Shown here piece by piece: positions 1 through 8,711 of a stretch of 64,000 bases of DNA (positions are counted from its first letter, which is position 1; each line of letters opens with the position of its first letter). A model generated the notes under the pieces. The model searched no databases, was not told the origin of the DNA, and saw nothing but the letters and a program-made list of their open reading frames with translations. Source of the DNA: [Actinomadura] parvosata subsp. kistnae (GTDB lineage Bacteria; Actinomycetota; Actinomycetes; Streptosporangiales; Streptosporangiaceae); the NCBI RefSeq assembly GCF_900323885.1, contig NZ_OOHJ01000018.1:3025001-3089000 (forward strand), written 5' to 3'. Position numbers and translations under genes: made by a program.

Positions 1-308
1 TCGGCGTCGACGTCTGGTCGGTCACGTCGTGGAGCGAGCTGCGCCGCGACGCCATGACCTCCTCAGGCGTGCCGTACCTGCGGCAGGCCCTGGCCGGGGC
101 GCAGGGCCCGGTGATCGCGGTCAGCGACTGGATGCGGGCGGTCCCCGACCAGATCCGGCCGTGGATCGACCAGCCGTGGACGTCGCTCGGCACCGACGGG
201 TTCGGCCTGTCGGGCACGCGCGAGTCGGTACGCAGGCACTTCGGGGTCGATCCGCGCTCGATCGCCGACGCCGTGTTCAAGGCCGTGGAGGAGCAGTCCC
301 GGCACTGA
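1..308 (+). CDS. aceE: Pyruvate dehydrogenase E1, homodimeric type (C-terminal part)
   Basis: This is the last ~100 codons of a gene that begins before the window; the frame is open from base 3. The text VWSVTSWSELRRDA, then PVIAVSDWMRAVPDQIRPW and a C-terminal GTDGFGLSGTRESVRRHF, is the typical C-terminal domain of the large single-chain E1 of the pyruvate dehydrogenase complex, which decarboxylates pyruvate with thiamine diphosphate and passes the acetyl group to E2. The active-site domains lie outside the window. Its 3' end overlaps the convergent DinB gene by about 30 bases. Confidence 0.9.
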   Translation, partial: GVDVWSVTSWSELRRDAMTSSGVPYLRQALAGAQGPVIAVSDWMRAVPDQIRPWIDQPWTSLGTDGFGLSGTRESVRRHFGVDPRSIADAVFKAVEEQSRH

Positions 309-855
309 CCGTGTGCAGGTAGAGGTCGCGCAAGAGGCACACCTCGGACAGGTGGTGGATCAGCTCCCGGTTGATGTGCAGCACGAGCGCCGACATCGGG
401 TACTCGGCGTACGGGCCTTCCGCCTCCCCGCAGGGGCGGGAGAGCCCGTCCTCGCCGAGCGACTCGACCCCGGCCAGCCAGGTGGCGTACTCGGCGTCGA
501 GCTGGGCCAGCGCCTCGTCCGCCGTGGCGGCGTACTCGAAGGAGTGGTAGTCGGCGGGCTTGCCGCCGAAGTGGGAGGCGTTGCGGGCGGCGAGCACGCC
601 GACGATCACGTGCGCGAGCCGCCACGAGATGGTGGTGAACGGCGCCGGGTCGGGCGGCGGGATCTCGAAGTCGATCGTCATCGCGCCCGATCCGCCCTGC
701 ACGGGCGCGGTGCCGGTGCCGCGCGGGCGCACGTTCCAGCTTCCGGGGGCCGGCTCCCAGAAGTACTCGTCGTCGGTCAGGCCCGCCAGGCGGGGGCGGA
801 GCTGGTTCGTCCAGTGCCAGTCGATCTGCTCGCGGAGCAGCGCGTTCCAGGTCAT
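277..855 (-). CDS. DinB-family protein
   Basis: A 192-aa protein with the look of the DinB/YfiT four-helix fold: an N-terminal helix with DWHW, the segment WRLAHVIVGVLAARN in the middle and HINRELIHHLSEVCLLRDLY near the C-terminus. Family members bind a divalent metal through three histidines, and some are mycothiol- or bacillithiol-dependent transferases; the substrate here cannot be told. It starts at ATG 855, is divergent from the WYL regulator at 918 (62-base gap) and runs into the 3' end of aceE. The short divergent spacing makes control by the WYL protein possible, but that is inference. Confidence 0.8.
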   Translation of the reverse strand: MTWNALLREQIDWHWTNQLRPRLAGLTDDEYFWEPAPGSWNVRPRGTGTAPVQGGSGAMTIDFEIPPPDPAPFTTISWRLAHVIVGVLAARNASHFGGKPADYHSFEYAATADEALAQLDAEYATWLAGVESLGEDGLSRPCGEAEGPYAEYPMSALVLHINRELIHHLSEVCLLRDLYLHTVSAGTAPPRP

Positions 856-917
856 GGGGCTCAGCCTGCCGCCAATACCGGACAGGAACGGTCCGTGTTC
901 TGTGCGAGCATGAGCCC

Positions 918-1919
918 ATGACCGCCGAGGGGACGACCGAGCGGGTGCTGCGCCTGCTCTCGCTGCTGCAGAGCCGGCTGTCCTGGACCGCCACCGAGCT
1001 GGCCGCCGAGCTCGGCGTCACCGACCGTTCCGTACGCCGCGACGTGGAGCGGCTGCGCGCCCTCGGCTACCCCGTCCACGCGACGGCCGGCGTCGGAGGC
1101 GGCTACCAGCTCGGCGCCGGCACCCGGCTGCCGCCGCTGCTCCTCGACGACGACGAGGCCATCGCGACCGCCGTCTCCCTGCGGCTCGCCTCCGGCGGCA
1201 CCGTCGCCGGGGCGGGCGAGGCGGCGCTGCGGGCGCTGACGAAGCTCGACCAGGTGATGCCGCCCCGGCTGCGCGCCGAGGTGCGCGCGGTGCACGGCGC
1301 CACCGACACCCTGCTCGGCCCCGGCGTCGAGATCGACGCCGAGCTGCTGGTGACGCTCGCACGGGCCTGCCGCGACGCCGTCCGGGTGCGGTTCCGGTAC
1401 GCCGGGCACGGCGGCGAGGAGCACGAGCGCACGGTCGAGCCGGTACGGATGGTCGCCACCAGCCGCCGCTGGTACCTCATGGCGTACGACGTGGACCGCG
1501 ACGACTGGCGCACCTTCCGCCTCGACCGGATGCGCGAGGCCACCGCCACGACCTGGCGCTTCCAGCCCCGCGAGCACCCCGACCCGGTCACGTACGTGCA
1601 GCGCGGCGTGACCGAGGCGCCCTACCCGTATCTGTCGCGGATCCGGCTGCGCGCCCGGCCCGAGCAGGTGCGCGAGGTGGTGCCGCCCCAGGTGGGGCGG
1701 GTCGAGGACGATCGCGACGGCTGGTGCGTGCTGATCTCCGGCGGCCCCAGCCTCGACTGGATCGCCATGCACGTGGCGCTGCTGGGGTTCGAGGCGGAGG
1801 TCCTGGATCCGCCGGAGCTGCGCGAGACGGCCGCCCGCCTCGCCCGCCGCCTCACGGCCCTGTCGGGGCCGGCTGACGGTTCGGGAGCGCGCGACGACGA
1901 CCCGTCCAGGGCGGGCTGA
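918..1919 (+). CDS. YafY-type transcriptional regulator (HTH + WYL)
   Basis: A 333-aa regulator. Residues ~5-60 form a DeoR/HTH_11-type winged helix (TATELAAELGVTDRSVRRDVERL, then GGGYQLGAG as the wing). The middle and C-terminal parts carry the WYL domain: VEPVRMVATSRRWYLMAYD, then WRTFRLDRM, followed by the usual C-terminal WCX extension. WYL domains sense small ligands or nucleic acid. In actinomycetes these regulators are often paired with a divergent DinB or glyoxalase-like gene, which is the arrangement here. The last ~15 residues are a low-complexity, acidic, Ser-rich tail. Confidence 0.9.
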   Translation: MTAEGTTERVLRLLSLLQSRLSWTATELAAELGVTDRSVRRDVERLRALGYPVHATAGVGGGYQLGAGTRLPPLLLDDDEAIATAVSLRLASGGTVAGAGEAALRALTKLDQVMPPRLRAEVRAVHGATDTLLGPGVEIDAELLVTLARACRDAVRVRFRYAGHGGEEHERTVEPVRMVATSRRWYLMAYDVDRDDWRTFRLDRMREATATTWRFQPREHPDPVTYVQRGVTEAPYPYLSRIRLRARPEQVREVVPPQVGRVEDDRDGWCVLISGGPSLDWIAMHVALLGFEAEVLDPPELRETAARLARRLTALSGPADGSGARDDDPSRAG

Positions 1920-1923
1920 CGGC

Positions 1924-2586
1924 TCAGGAGCAGGTGACGGTCAGCATGTGGCGGGCGCCGCGCTGGAACTCGTACGGCACCTCGCGCACCTCGCACCCCA
2001 GCCCCGCATCACGCAGCTCCGCCACCAGCGCTCCGAGGAACGGCACCGGCTCGCCGTCACCCATCCGGACCAGCGGGAAGATCCTGACCTCGCCCCGGCT
2101 GACCCGGCTCATCTCCATGATCGCCGCCCGGTGCCACTCCCGATCGAGCCGGTCGGCCCAGGTGAACAGCAGGTGCGAGCAGAGCACCAGGTCCACGCTG
2201 CGGCCGGCCAGCGGGAGGTGCGGCAGGCTCGCGGCCACGTACGAGCCGGGCCGCCGCCGCAGGTCGGCGATGAACGCGCGCCTCGCCCCCACCCGCAGCT
2301 CCCGCCGGCGGGCCGCGGAGCCGTACCACTCCCACACGAACCGCCCCGCGTTCGCGTCGATCATGGCGTCGCCCTGCTCCAGGTCGCCCGAGAGCCGCTC
2401 GGCCAGCGTGGCGGCGCCGTGCGCGTAGAGCGGGTCCGTGGCGAGCGCCCGCGCCCCCATGCGGCGGGCCTCGGCCACGAAACCGGACGCGCCGCCCGCG
2501 CAGTCGAGGACGACGCCGTCCAGGTCACGGTCGCCGAGCGCGAACATGGCCCGGTACTCGGCGAACGATCGGGAAGACATGATCAT
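1924..2586 (-). CDS. Class I SAM-dependent methyltransferase-like protein
   Basis: About 220 aa. LDGVVLDCAGGASGFVAEARRMG (residues ~17-40) matches motif I of Rossmann-fold methyltransferases, though with CAGGAS instead of the common DxGxGxG. YVAASLPHLPLAGRSVDLVLCSHLLFTW is the post-motif region. The frame stays open upstream, but ATG 2586 (or ATG 2580, MSSRS) is preferred because it clears the preceding gene, whose stop is at 2604. The acceptor is unknown. It is probably co-transcribed with the DUF1801 gene 18 bases upstream. Confidence 0.75.
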   Translation of the reverse strand: MIMSSRSFAEYRAMFALGDRDLDGVVLDCAGGASGFVAEARRMGARALATDPLYAHGAATLAERLSGDLEQGDAMIDANAGRFVWEWYGSAARRRELRVGARRAFIADLRRRPGSYVAASLPHLPLAGRSVDLVLCSHLLFTWADRLDREWHRAAIMEMSRVSRGEVRIFPLVRMGDGEPVPFLGALVAELRDAGLGCEVREVPYEFQRGARHMLTVTCS

Positions 2587-2603
2587 GTGGCCACCGCCGT
2601 GCG

Positions 2604-3047
2604 TCAGCTCGCCGCCTGCTTCACCAGCGCCGCGATCCGCTCCTCGACCTCGGGGGTCAGGGCGGTCAGGGCGTAGGCCGTCGGCCACATGGTGCCCTCG
2701 TCGAGGTTGGCGGCCTCGTTGAAACCAAGTGTGGCGTACCGCGTCTTGAACTTGCGGGCCGGCTGGAAGAAGCAGACGAGCTTGCCGTTCTTGGAGTAGG
2801 CGGGCTGGCCGTACCAGAGCCGGGGCGTGAGCTCCGGCGCGTGCTCCTTGACGATGGCGTGGACGCGCTCGGCCAGCGCCCGGTCCGCCTCCTCCATCTC
2901 GGCGATCTTCTCCAGCACGTCGTTCTCGCCGTCGGCGGCGGTGGCGCGCGCGCCGCGGCGCGCGGTCTTCTTCAGCTCCTGGGCGTGCTCCTTCATCGCG
3001 GCGCGCTCTTCGTCGGTGAAGCCCTCGAACGCCTTGTTGTCCGCCAT
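2604..3047 (-). CDS. DUF1801 / YdhG-like protein
   Basis: A 147-aa protein. LTPRLWYGQPAYSKNGKLVCFFQPA followed by TRYATLGFNEAANLDEG is characteristic of the DUF1801 (YdhG/YjbR-like) fold, a small domain of unknown activity. The N-terminal ~60 residues are a charged helix rich in Lys, Glu and Ala. ATG 3047 is chosen over the upstream open frame (to 3089) because GGGAGG lies 8 bases before it. The gene is followed at 18 bases by the methyltransferase. Confidence 0.8.
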   Translation of the reverse strand: MADNKAFEGFTDEERAAMKEHAQELKKTARRGARATAADGENDVLEKIAEMEEADRALAERVHAIVKEHAPELTPRLWYGQPAYSKNGKLVCFFQPARKFKTRYATLGFNEAANLDEGTMWPTAYALTALTPEVEERIAALVKQAAS

Positions 3048-3142
3048 TGGGGTGTTCCTCCCGTGCAGGTCTTTCTGGGTGGATCTCATGCTAGGGAGTC
3101 ACCCCAGGCGGCGGCTTCTTGAAAACTGACCGGTTCCCGGCA

Positions 3143-3883
3143 TCACAGGGTGGAGGTGAGCCCTTCCCCGATCCGGTTCAGCTCAGCGGTGACGGCCTCG
3201 GCGTCGCGGAACTCCTTGGCGTACACGGGGCTGAAGGTGATCTCGGCCCACTGCCGGTCGCCCAGCTTGAGGAAGAGGGTGGGGGTGCCCGCCATGCCGT
3301 CCTCGCCGACGTTCGTCACGACCTGGTAGCCGCTCCGGCCGCCCACCGTGACCTCCTGGCCCTCCTCCTCGTCCCGGTACGTCTGGAGCCGGTCTTCGAG
3401 CTCCTGCACCGCGCCGTTCTCGTAGACGAAGATCTGCACGCGGTACGAGCCCTCGTCGTCGCCCTTGTAGTTGTACGACGTCGAGTAGCTGTCGCCGTGG
3501 TCGATCGACCAGTTCCCCCACACCAGCCGTTCGGGCAGGTAACCCACCTTGACGTGCCCGAACTCCTTCCCGTCGCCCAGGTCCCCTAGGTTCGCGGGCT
3601 CGGTCGGCGCGGGCGGGGTGTCGTCGATGGCGGGCGGCTCCGGCACCGCCGACGTCGTCCCCGGCCCGCCCGCCGTGGGCGCGGGCCCGGCGGACAGGTA
3701 GACCGCGGGGCCGCCGACGACGACCAGGGCGGCGGCCACGGACGCGGCCACCGCCACGGCCTTCACCCTGCTCCTCCTGGCCCGGTGGGAGCGAACCACC
3801 CGCTCCAGCAGGTCGGGCGCGGCGTGCAGCCGCGCGGTGTCGTCCGCCATGAGCCGGCGGAGCTCGTCCTCAAGCGTGGGCAT
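3143..3883 (-). CDS. Single-pass membrane partner of the SigE-type sigma factor
   Basis: A 246-aa protein with a ~40-residue charged cytoplasmic N-terminus, one membrane segment (AVAVAASVAAALVVVGGPAVYL, ~43-64), a Pro/Thr-rich linker and a ~150-residue outer domain with many Tyr and Trp. It begins inside the sigma gene (ATG 3883; sigma stop 3870-3872), with AAAGGAG well placed upstream, so the two are translationally coupled. This order is typical of membrane anti-sigma or sensor partners of actinobacterial SigE-type sigmas. No zinc-binding HxxxCxxC motif is visible, so it is not a ZAS-type anti-sigma; an anti-sigma role is inference. Confidence 0.7.
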   Translation of the reverse strand: MPTLEDELRRLMADDTARLHAAPDLLERVVRSHRARRSRVKAVAVAASVAAALVVVGGPAVYLSAGPAPTAGGPGTTSAVPEPPAIDDTPPAPTEPANLGDLGDGKEFGHVKVGYLPERLVWGNWSIDHGDSYSTSYNYKGDDEGSYRVQIFVYENGAVQELEDRLQTYRDEEEGQEVTVGGRSGYQVVTNVGEDGMAGTPTLFLKLGDRQWAEITFSPVYAKEFRDAEAVTAELNRIGEGLTSTL

Positions 3884-4382
3884 TCCTGATCACTCCTTTC
3901 ACTGTGTCCTGGCCGAGCGCCGAGCGGAGCTTGGCCATGGCCTTCGACGCCTGGCTCTTGACCGTGCCGACCGAGCAGCCCAGCACCTCGGCGGTCTGCG
4001 TCTCGCTGAGGTCCTCCCAGTACCGCAGCACCACCACGGCCCGCTGCCGGGGCGGCAGGGCCCGCAACGCCTCCCTGAGCACGTGCTGCAGGTCGGGGTC
4101 GTCCGTCCGGGCCGGCGTGTCCGGAGGACTGTGCATGGGGATGATCTTGAGGATGGCCCGGCGCCGGGCCCTGCTGATGGCCGCGTTGACGATGACACGG
4201 CGGACGTAGGGCTCCGGGCTGTCGTGGCGGATCCGGTCCCACTTCCTGTAGGTACGCTCCAGCGCCGTCTGCAGCAGGTCCTCGGCCTCCGTCTCGTCGC
4301 CACAGGCGAGATAGGCGACCCGCAGCAGACTCGTGGCACGTGCGGCCACGAAAGCGCCGAAGTCGTGCTCCGCGCCGCTCAT
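3870..4382 (-). CDS. SigE-family (ECF-type) RNA polymerase sigma factor
   Basis: A 170-aa sigma factor. Region 2 is FGAFVAARATSLLRVAYLACGDETEAEDLLQTALER..WDRI (residues ~6-55), and region 4 is LREALRALPPRQRAVVVLRYWEDLSETQTAEVLGCSVGTVKSQASKAMAKLR (~105-160). Both are typical of the small SigE-type group in actinomycetes. ATG 4382 starts at MSGAEHD; the open frame upstream lacks homology. The gene is divergent from the secreted protein at 4515, and the ~130-base gap probably holds both promoters. Confidence 0.9.
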   Translation of the reverse strand: MSGAEHDFGAFVAARATSLLRVAYLACGDETEAEDLLQTALERTYRKWDRIRHDSPEPYVRRVIVNAAISRARRRAILKIIPMHSPPDTPARTDDPDLQHVLREALRALPPRQRAVVVLRYWEDLSETQTAEVLGCSVGTVKSQASKAMAKLRSALGQDTVKGVIRNAHA

Positions 4383-4514
4383 GGCTGTCTGTCCGATTTC
4401 ACGCCTCCTAATACGCCCCGGCCACGGCAGACCGTTGCCCGCCCGCCCGAAAAGAGTTCGCGGGCAACCCTTCCGTGCGGCCCAGGCGTATGGAAGGTCG
4501 TGAGTTGGAAACCA

Positions 4515-5423
4515 GTGAGCAAGTCGATGACGTTCGCCACCGCGCCGGCCCGGCGGCTGGTCGTGCTCGGCGCCGGCCTGGCCGTGGCAGCCGCCGTCCT
4601 GGGCGCGCCACCGGCGGCCGCGGCCGCGCCGCCCGAGGGCGCCTACTGGCACACCAGGGCGGTGATGACCCGCCTCCACCCCTGGCAGTTCGGCTCCAAG
4701 CAGGACCCCTACTCGCTGGTGGAGCGGCAGGTCTCCGAGCGGTGGACCACCCCCGACGGCAGGTCCTGGTACGGGTACCGCGACCTGGGGACGCTGCCGG
4801 CGACCGAGAAGGACAAGAAGGCGTGGCAGCGCGACGGCTCGCCCGCCAAATGGGGCAAGTCGATCGACGGCAAGGTCGTGAAGCTGTCCACCGAGCCGGC
4901 CAAGGGCCACGTGGCCCCGATGCGGGGGGAGCGCCGGCAGTTCCACCTCGCGGGCCAGTGGCTGACGTACGACGAGGTGCAGCGCCTTCCCGCCGACCCG
5001 AACAAGCTCAAGGACTGGCTCAGCAGGGCGGGCCAGGTCGGCGAGATCCCGGCCGCCCGACTCGGCGACTGGGTCACCTCCACCCTGCCGCAGCTCCTCT
5101 ACGACCTGCCCGCCCCGAAGGAGGTCCGCGCCGCCGCCTACCAGGCCCTGCTGACCTCCCCGAAGGTGCGCCAGGCCGGCGCCGCCAAGGACACCCTCGG
5201 CAGGCCCGGCACCGCCGTCGTCATCGACGAGTCGAACGGCGAGGGCAAGAAACGCACCGACGTCACCATGACCCTGATCATCGACACCGGCCGGATGGTG
5301 CTGCTGTCACGGGACCAGCTGGTCGAGATCCAGGACAAGGCGTTCCCCGGCAAGTCGTACAGCGAGACGCTCACCGACGTCGGCTGGACCGACGCCCAGC
5401 CCGCCGTCCCCGCCCTGCCCTGA
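4515..5423 (+). CDS. Secreted protein of the CU044_5270-like type next to a sigma operon
   Basis: About 300 aa with an N-terminal signal peptide (ARRLVVLGAGLAVAAAVLGA, then an Ala-rich cleavage region). The mature part has the pattern TPDGRSWYGYRDLGTLPATEK..AWQRDGSPAKWG, seen in the poorly characterised CU044_5270-type family that often sits beside SigE-type sigma genes. The start is uncertain: GTG 4500, GTG 4515 and ATG 4527 are in frame and none has a strong ribosome site. A GGGGGTG/CACCCCC hairpin follows the stop. The family call is from memory of the motif. Confidence 0.65.
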   Translation: MSKSMTFATAPARRLVVLGAGLAVAAAVLGAPPAAAAAPPEGAYWHTRAVMTRLHPWQFGSKQDPYSLVERQVSERWTTPDGRSWYGYRDLGTLPATEKDKKAWQRDGSPAKWGKSIDGKVVKLSTEPAKGHVAPMRGERRQFHLAGQWLTYDEVQRLPADPNKLKDWLSRAGQVGEIPAARLGDWVTSTLPQLLYDLPAPKEVRAAAYQALLTSPKVRQAGAAKDTLGRPGTAVVIDESNGEGKKRTDVTMTLIIDTGRMVLLSRDQLVEIQDKAFPGKSYSETLTDVGWTDAQPAVPALP

Positions 5424-5442
5424 CCCGCGCGCGCCCCGGCCA

Positions 5443-5466
5443 GGGGGTGTGGTTTCCCCCACCCCC
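5443..5466. terminator. Hairpin after the secreted-protein gene
   Basis: GGGGGTG at 5443-5449 pairs with CACCCCC at 5460-5466 around a short TTT-containing loop, 20 bases after the stop at 5423. There is no U tract, so factor-independent termination is only possible, not shown. Confidence 0.4.
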
Positions 5467-5522
5467 GGAACGGCCACACGCCCCATGGTGAGCGGACCCT
5501 GCCGCTTCCTACGCTCGATCAC

Positions 5523-6140
5523 ATGACGGAATGGCTGATCGACCTGATGGAAGCACTCGGCGCCCCCGGGGCCGGGATCGCGATCGCGCTGGAGAACCTC
5601 TTCCCGCCCCTCCCCAGCGAGGTGATCCTGCCCCTGGCCGGCTTCACCGCCTCCCAGGGGGAGATGAACCTGCTCGCCGTCCTGCTGTGGACCACCGCCG
5701 GCTCGGTGGCCGGGGCGCTGGCGCTGTACTGGGTGGGCGCGCTGCTCGGCCGCGAGCGCACGCTCGCCCTGGCCGCCAGGATCCCCCTCGTGAAGGTCTC
5801 CGACATCACCAAGACGGAGGCGTGGTTCCTCAAGCACGGCCGTAAGACGGTGTTCTTCGGACGGATGATCCCCATCTTCCGCAGCCTGATCTCCATCCCC
5901 GCCGGCGTCGAACGCATGCCCCTGATCACCTTCACCCTCCTCACCACCGCCGGCAGCCTGATCTGGAACACCCTGTTCGTCCTGGCCGGCTGGGCCCTGG
6001 GCCGCAACTGGTCGGTGGTGGAGACCTACGTCGGCATGGGCACCAACGCGGTCATCGCCGTCGTGCTGCTCGCCGTCGCGATCTTCGTCGGCGTCCGCGT
6101 GGCCGAACGCCGCAAGGGCCGCCACGCCCTGCGCGACTAG
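5523..6140 (+). CDS. DedA-family (VTT domain) membrane protein
   Basis: A 205-aa polytopic protein. Near the N-terminus it carries IALENLFPPLPSEVILPLAGF, the conserved DedA motif with the membrane-embedded Glu, Pro-Pro and Glu. Later it has FFGRMIPIFRSLISIPAG, the second conserved Arg-Pro-Arg motif. DedA proteins act as undecaprenyl-phosphate or phospholipid translocases in the cytoplasmic membrane. ATG 5523 follows TACGCTCGATCAC with no strong ribosome site. It appears to be a single-gene unit. Confidence 0.9.
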   Translation: MTEWLIDLMEALGAPGAGIAIALENLFPPLPSEVILPLAGFTASQGEMNLLAVLLWTTAGSVAGALALYWVGALLGRERTLALAARIPLVKVSDITKTEAWFLKHGRKTVFFGRMIPIFRSLISIPAGVERMPLITFTLLTTAGSLIWNTLFVLAGWALGRNWSVVETYVGMGTNAVIAVVLLAVAIFVGVRVAERRKGRHALRD

Positions 6141-6213
6141 GGCGTTCTCGGTTTAGACCGGCATTACACCCGCCCTTCTATGGTGACGCCCGAGACCGTA
6201 CTCGGGAGCAGCC

Positions 6214-6546
6214 ATGTCACAGCGAAAGGTGAAGCGCAGGCGCGCCGCGATGCGGCGCGAGGAGGCTCTGCGGCAGGAGCGGCGCAGGCGTTTGCGCCGC
6301 AGGATCGGGTTCGGCGCCGCGGCGGTGGTGTCGGTGGTGTTCGTGGCGATCGGAGTGCTGGCCTACCTTTCGGTCGGTACGCCCTCCGCCCCCACCGCCG
6401 GAACCGCCCACCCTCAGCCACCCCGACCAGCACCACCACCCCGACCAGCACCACCACCCCGACACCGACGGCCAAGCCGACGAGTACGCCCACCTCCTCA
6501 TCAGGGCAGGGCAAATAGCCGGATAGGCCGGATGCACGCCTTATGA
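6214..6546 (+). CDS. Small basic single-pass membrane protein, probably frameshifted
   Basis: The first ~30 residues are almost all Arg, Lys, Glu and Ala (RRRRLRRRIG), followed by one membrane segment (FGAAAVVSVVFVAIGVLAYL). The outer part in this frame is an implausible PRPAPPPRP text. One frame over, the same bases read as a Thr/Pro/Ser-rich linker (TPTSTTTPTSTTTPTPTAK) ending at a stop at 6518. One missing base in the CCCCC run at 6389-6393 or in the CCC run near 6408 would reconcile the two. Two copies of an 18-base repeat (CGACCAGCACCACCACCC type) encode the Thr-rich part. The function is unknown. Confidence 0.5.
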   Translation: MSQRKVKRRRAAMRREEALRQERRRRLRRRIGFGAAAVVSVVFVAIGVLAYLSVGTPSAPTAGTAHPQPPRPAPPPRPAPPPRHRRPSRRVRPPPHQGRANSRIGRMHAL

Positions 6547-6628
6547 GAGTAGGCTTTTAGCGCTGCATCTCGTGCGTAAGCGTCCGTGGCCATCATCCTG
6601 CTGAGCCTCGTTCTTGGGGAAGGTACGT

Positions 6629-8701
6629 GTGCCCAGTTCCAGTCCTCTGCGGCCGACCGACCCGCGGCAGGTAGGTCCTTACCGCCTGACGGGCTATCTG
6701 GGCGCGGGCGGCCAGGGCACCGTGTACGTCGGGGAGTCACCCGAGGGCCAGGTCGTCGCGATCAAGGTGCTGCACGCCCGGCTGTCGGAGGAGCCCCAGG
6801 CCCGCGAGCGGTTCCTCCAGGAGATCGCGGCGACCCGCCAGGTGCGGCAGTTCTGCACGGCCCGCGTGCTGGACGCCGACACCAGCGGCGACCAGCCGTA
6901 CGTGGTCAGCCAGTACGTCGAGGGCATCTCGCTGAGCCGGCTCATCGCCACCCAGGGCGTCCGCGATCCCGACGCGCTGGAGCGGCTGGCCGTCGCCACC
7001 GTGACCGCGCTGGTCGCCATCCACCAGGCCGGCATCGTGCACCGCGACTTCAAGCCGAGCAACGTCGTCTGCGGCCCCGACGGCCCCCGGGTGATCGACT
7101 TCGGCCTGGCGCGTGCCCTTGACTCCACGGTCGCCGAGAGCAGCGAGATCCTGGGCACTCCGGCGTACATGGCGCCCGAGCAGTTCAGCGCCGGCGTGGT
7201 GACGGCGGCGTCCGACATGTTCAGCTGGGCCGCGACCATGGCGTACGCGGCCAGCGGCCGGCCACCGTTCGGCAACGACAGCATTCCTGCGCTCTTCCAG
7301 CGCATACTCAACGAGGAGCCGGACCTCACCGGCCTCACCGAGCCGGTGCGGTCACTGGTGGTGGCGTGCCTGGACAAGAACCCGGCGGCCCGGCCGACGG
7401 CCACCGACGTGCTGTTCAACCTGCTCGGCCACGGCGTGCCCGAGCCCGCGCGGGAGACGCCGGGCCAGGAGTCCCTCTTCCCGGCGCGAGAGGGCGCCGC
7501 GTTCCGCGCGGCGGCACCGTCGCTCTCCGGCCCGTTCTCCCCGCCGGGCCCGTCGTCGCAGTCCGGGCCCGCCTCGCTCTCGGGCCCGTCCCAGGCGTCC
7601 GGCGGGATCTCGCTGCCCGACCCCGGAGCGGCCTCGGTGACGGAGTCGCTGGTGGGGCAGCGCGGCGGGCTGAGGTCGCGGCGCGGCTTGCTCACCGCCA
7701 CGCTCGGGCTGGTGGCCGCCGGGGTGGTCGCCACGGGAGCCTACTTCGCCCTGGCCACGCCGGCGGTGCCCAAGGTCGTGGCCCGGCCCACGGTCGTGCC
7801 GGGGCCCACGACGCCGGTGATCGAGCCCGAGGTGACCAGGACCCTCTCCCCGGACCCCGCGTACGCGGTCGCGTACAGCCCGGACGGGAAGCGGTTCGCG
7901 ACCGGCGGCGGGAACGGCACCGTGCAGCTGTGGGACGCCGCCACCCGCCGCGTCACCGCCACGCTCGACGGCCACACCAAGGGCGTGCACGCGGTGGCGT
8001 TCAGCCCCGACGGCAAGACGCTGGCGACGGGCGGCGACGACGGGACCGTGCGGTTGTGGAGCCTGCCCTCGGGCACGGGCAAGGGCACGCTGACCGGCCA
8101 CACCGGAGGGGTCGGGGCGGTGGCGTTCAGCCCCGACGGCAAGACCCTGGCCAGCGCCAGCCGCGACCGGACCGTGCGGTTGTGGAACGCCGAGACCGGC
8201 GACGGCACCGCGATACTCGGCGGCCACACCGACTGGGTGGACTCGGTGGCGTTCAGCCCCGACGGCACCACGATCGCCACGGGCAGCCACGATCGCACCG
8301 TGCGGCTGTGGCAGGCGGCGACCGGGGAGGCCGCCGCCGTGCTGTCCGGCCACCGCTACTGGGTCTTCTCGGTGGCCTTCAGCCCTGACGGGAAGACGCT
8401 GGCCAGCGCCAGCGCCGACCGCACCGTCCGGCTGTGGGACGTCGCCGCCCGCAAGGAGCGCACCGTGCTCGCCGGGCACCGGGGCTGGGCCACCGCGGTC
8501 GCCTTCAGCCCCGACGGGAAGACGCTGGCCAGCGGCGGTTACGACCGCAAGGTGCGGCTGTGGGAGGTGGCGAGCGGGCGCGGCACCGGCGAGCTGGACG
8601 GGCCCGCCGACTGGGTCTACTCGGTGGCGTTCAGCCGGGACGGCGCGACCGTCACCGGGGTCGCCGGTGACGCCACGCTCAGGGTGTGGGGCACCCGCTA
8701 G
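6629..8701 (+). CDS. Membrane Ser/Thr protein kinase with WD40 propeller
   Basis: A 690-aa kinase. The Gly loop is GYLGAGGQGTVYVG, the ATP-binding Lys is in VAIKVL, the catalytic loop is VHRDFKPSNVV (~137) and the metal loop is VIDFGLA, followed by GTPAYMAPEQF. After the kinase domain (~1-270) come a Pro/Ser-rich linker, a membrane segment (~351-374) and seven WD40 repeats with the text VAFSPDGKTLA..RTVRLW (~405-690), enough for one full propeller outside the membrane. GTG 6629 is chosen because GGAAGG lies 5 bases before it. It is convergent with the propeller protein, only 10 bases apart. Confidence 0.93.
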   Translation: MPSSSPLRPTDPRQVGPYRLTGYLGAGGQGTVYVGESPEGQVVAIKVLHARLSEEPQARERFLQEIAATRQVRQFCTARVLDADTSGDQPYVVSQYVEGISLSRLIATQGVRDPDALERLAVATVTALVAIHQAGIVHRDFKPSNVVCGPDGPRVIDFGLARALDSTVAESSEILGTPAYMAPEQFSAGVVTAASDMFSWAATMAYAASGRPPFGNDSIPALFQRILNEEPDLTGLTEPVRSLVVACLDKNPAARPTATDVLFNLLGHGVPEPARETPGQESLFPAREGAAFRAAAPSLSGPFSPPGPSSQSGPASLSGPSQASGGISLPDPGAASVTESLVGQRGGLRSRRGLLTATLGLVAAGVVATGAYFALATPAVPKVVARPTVVPGPTTPVIEPEVTRTLSPDPAYAVAYSPDGKRFATGGGNGTVQLWDAATRRVTATLDGHTKGVHAVAFSPDGKTLATGGDDGTVRLWSLPSGTGKGTLTGHTGGVGAVAFSPDGKTLASASRDRTVRLWNAETGDGTAILGGHTDWVDSVAFSPDGTTIATGSHDRTVRLWQAATGEAAAVLSGHRYWVFSVAFSPDGKTLASASADRTVRLWDVAARKERTVLAGHRGWATAVAFSPDGKTLASGGYDRKVRLWEVASGRGTGELDGPADWVYSVAFSRDGATVTGVAGDATLRVWGTR

Positions 8702-8711
8702 ACCTGCCGGT

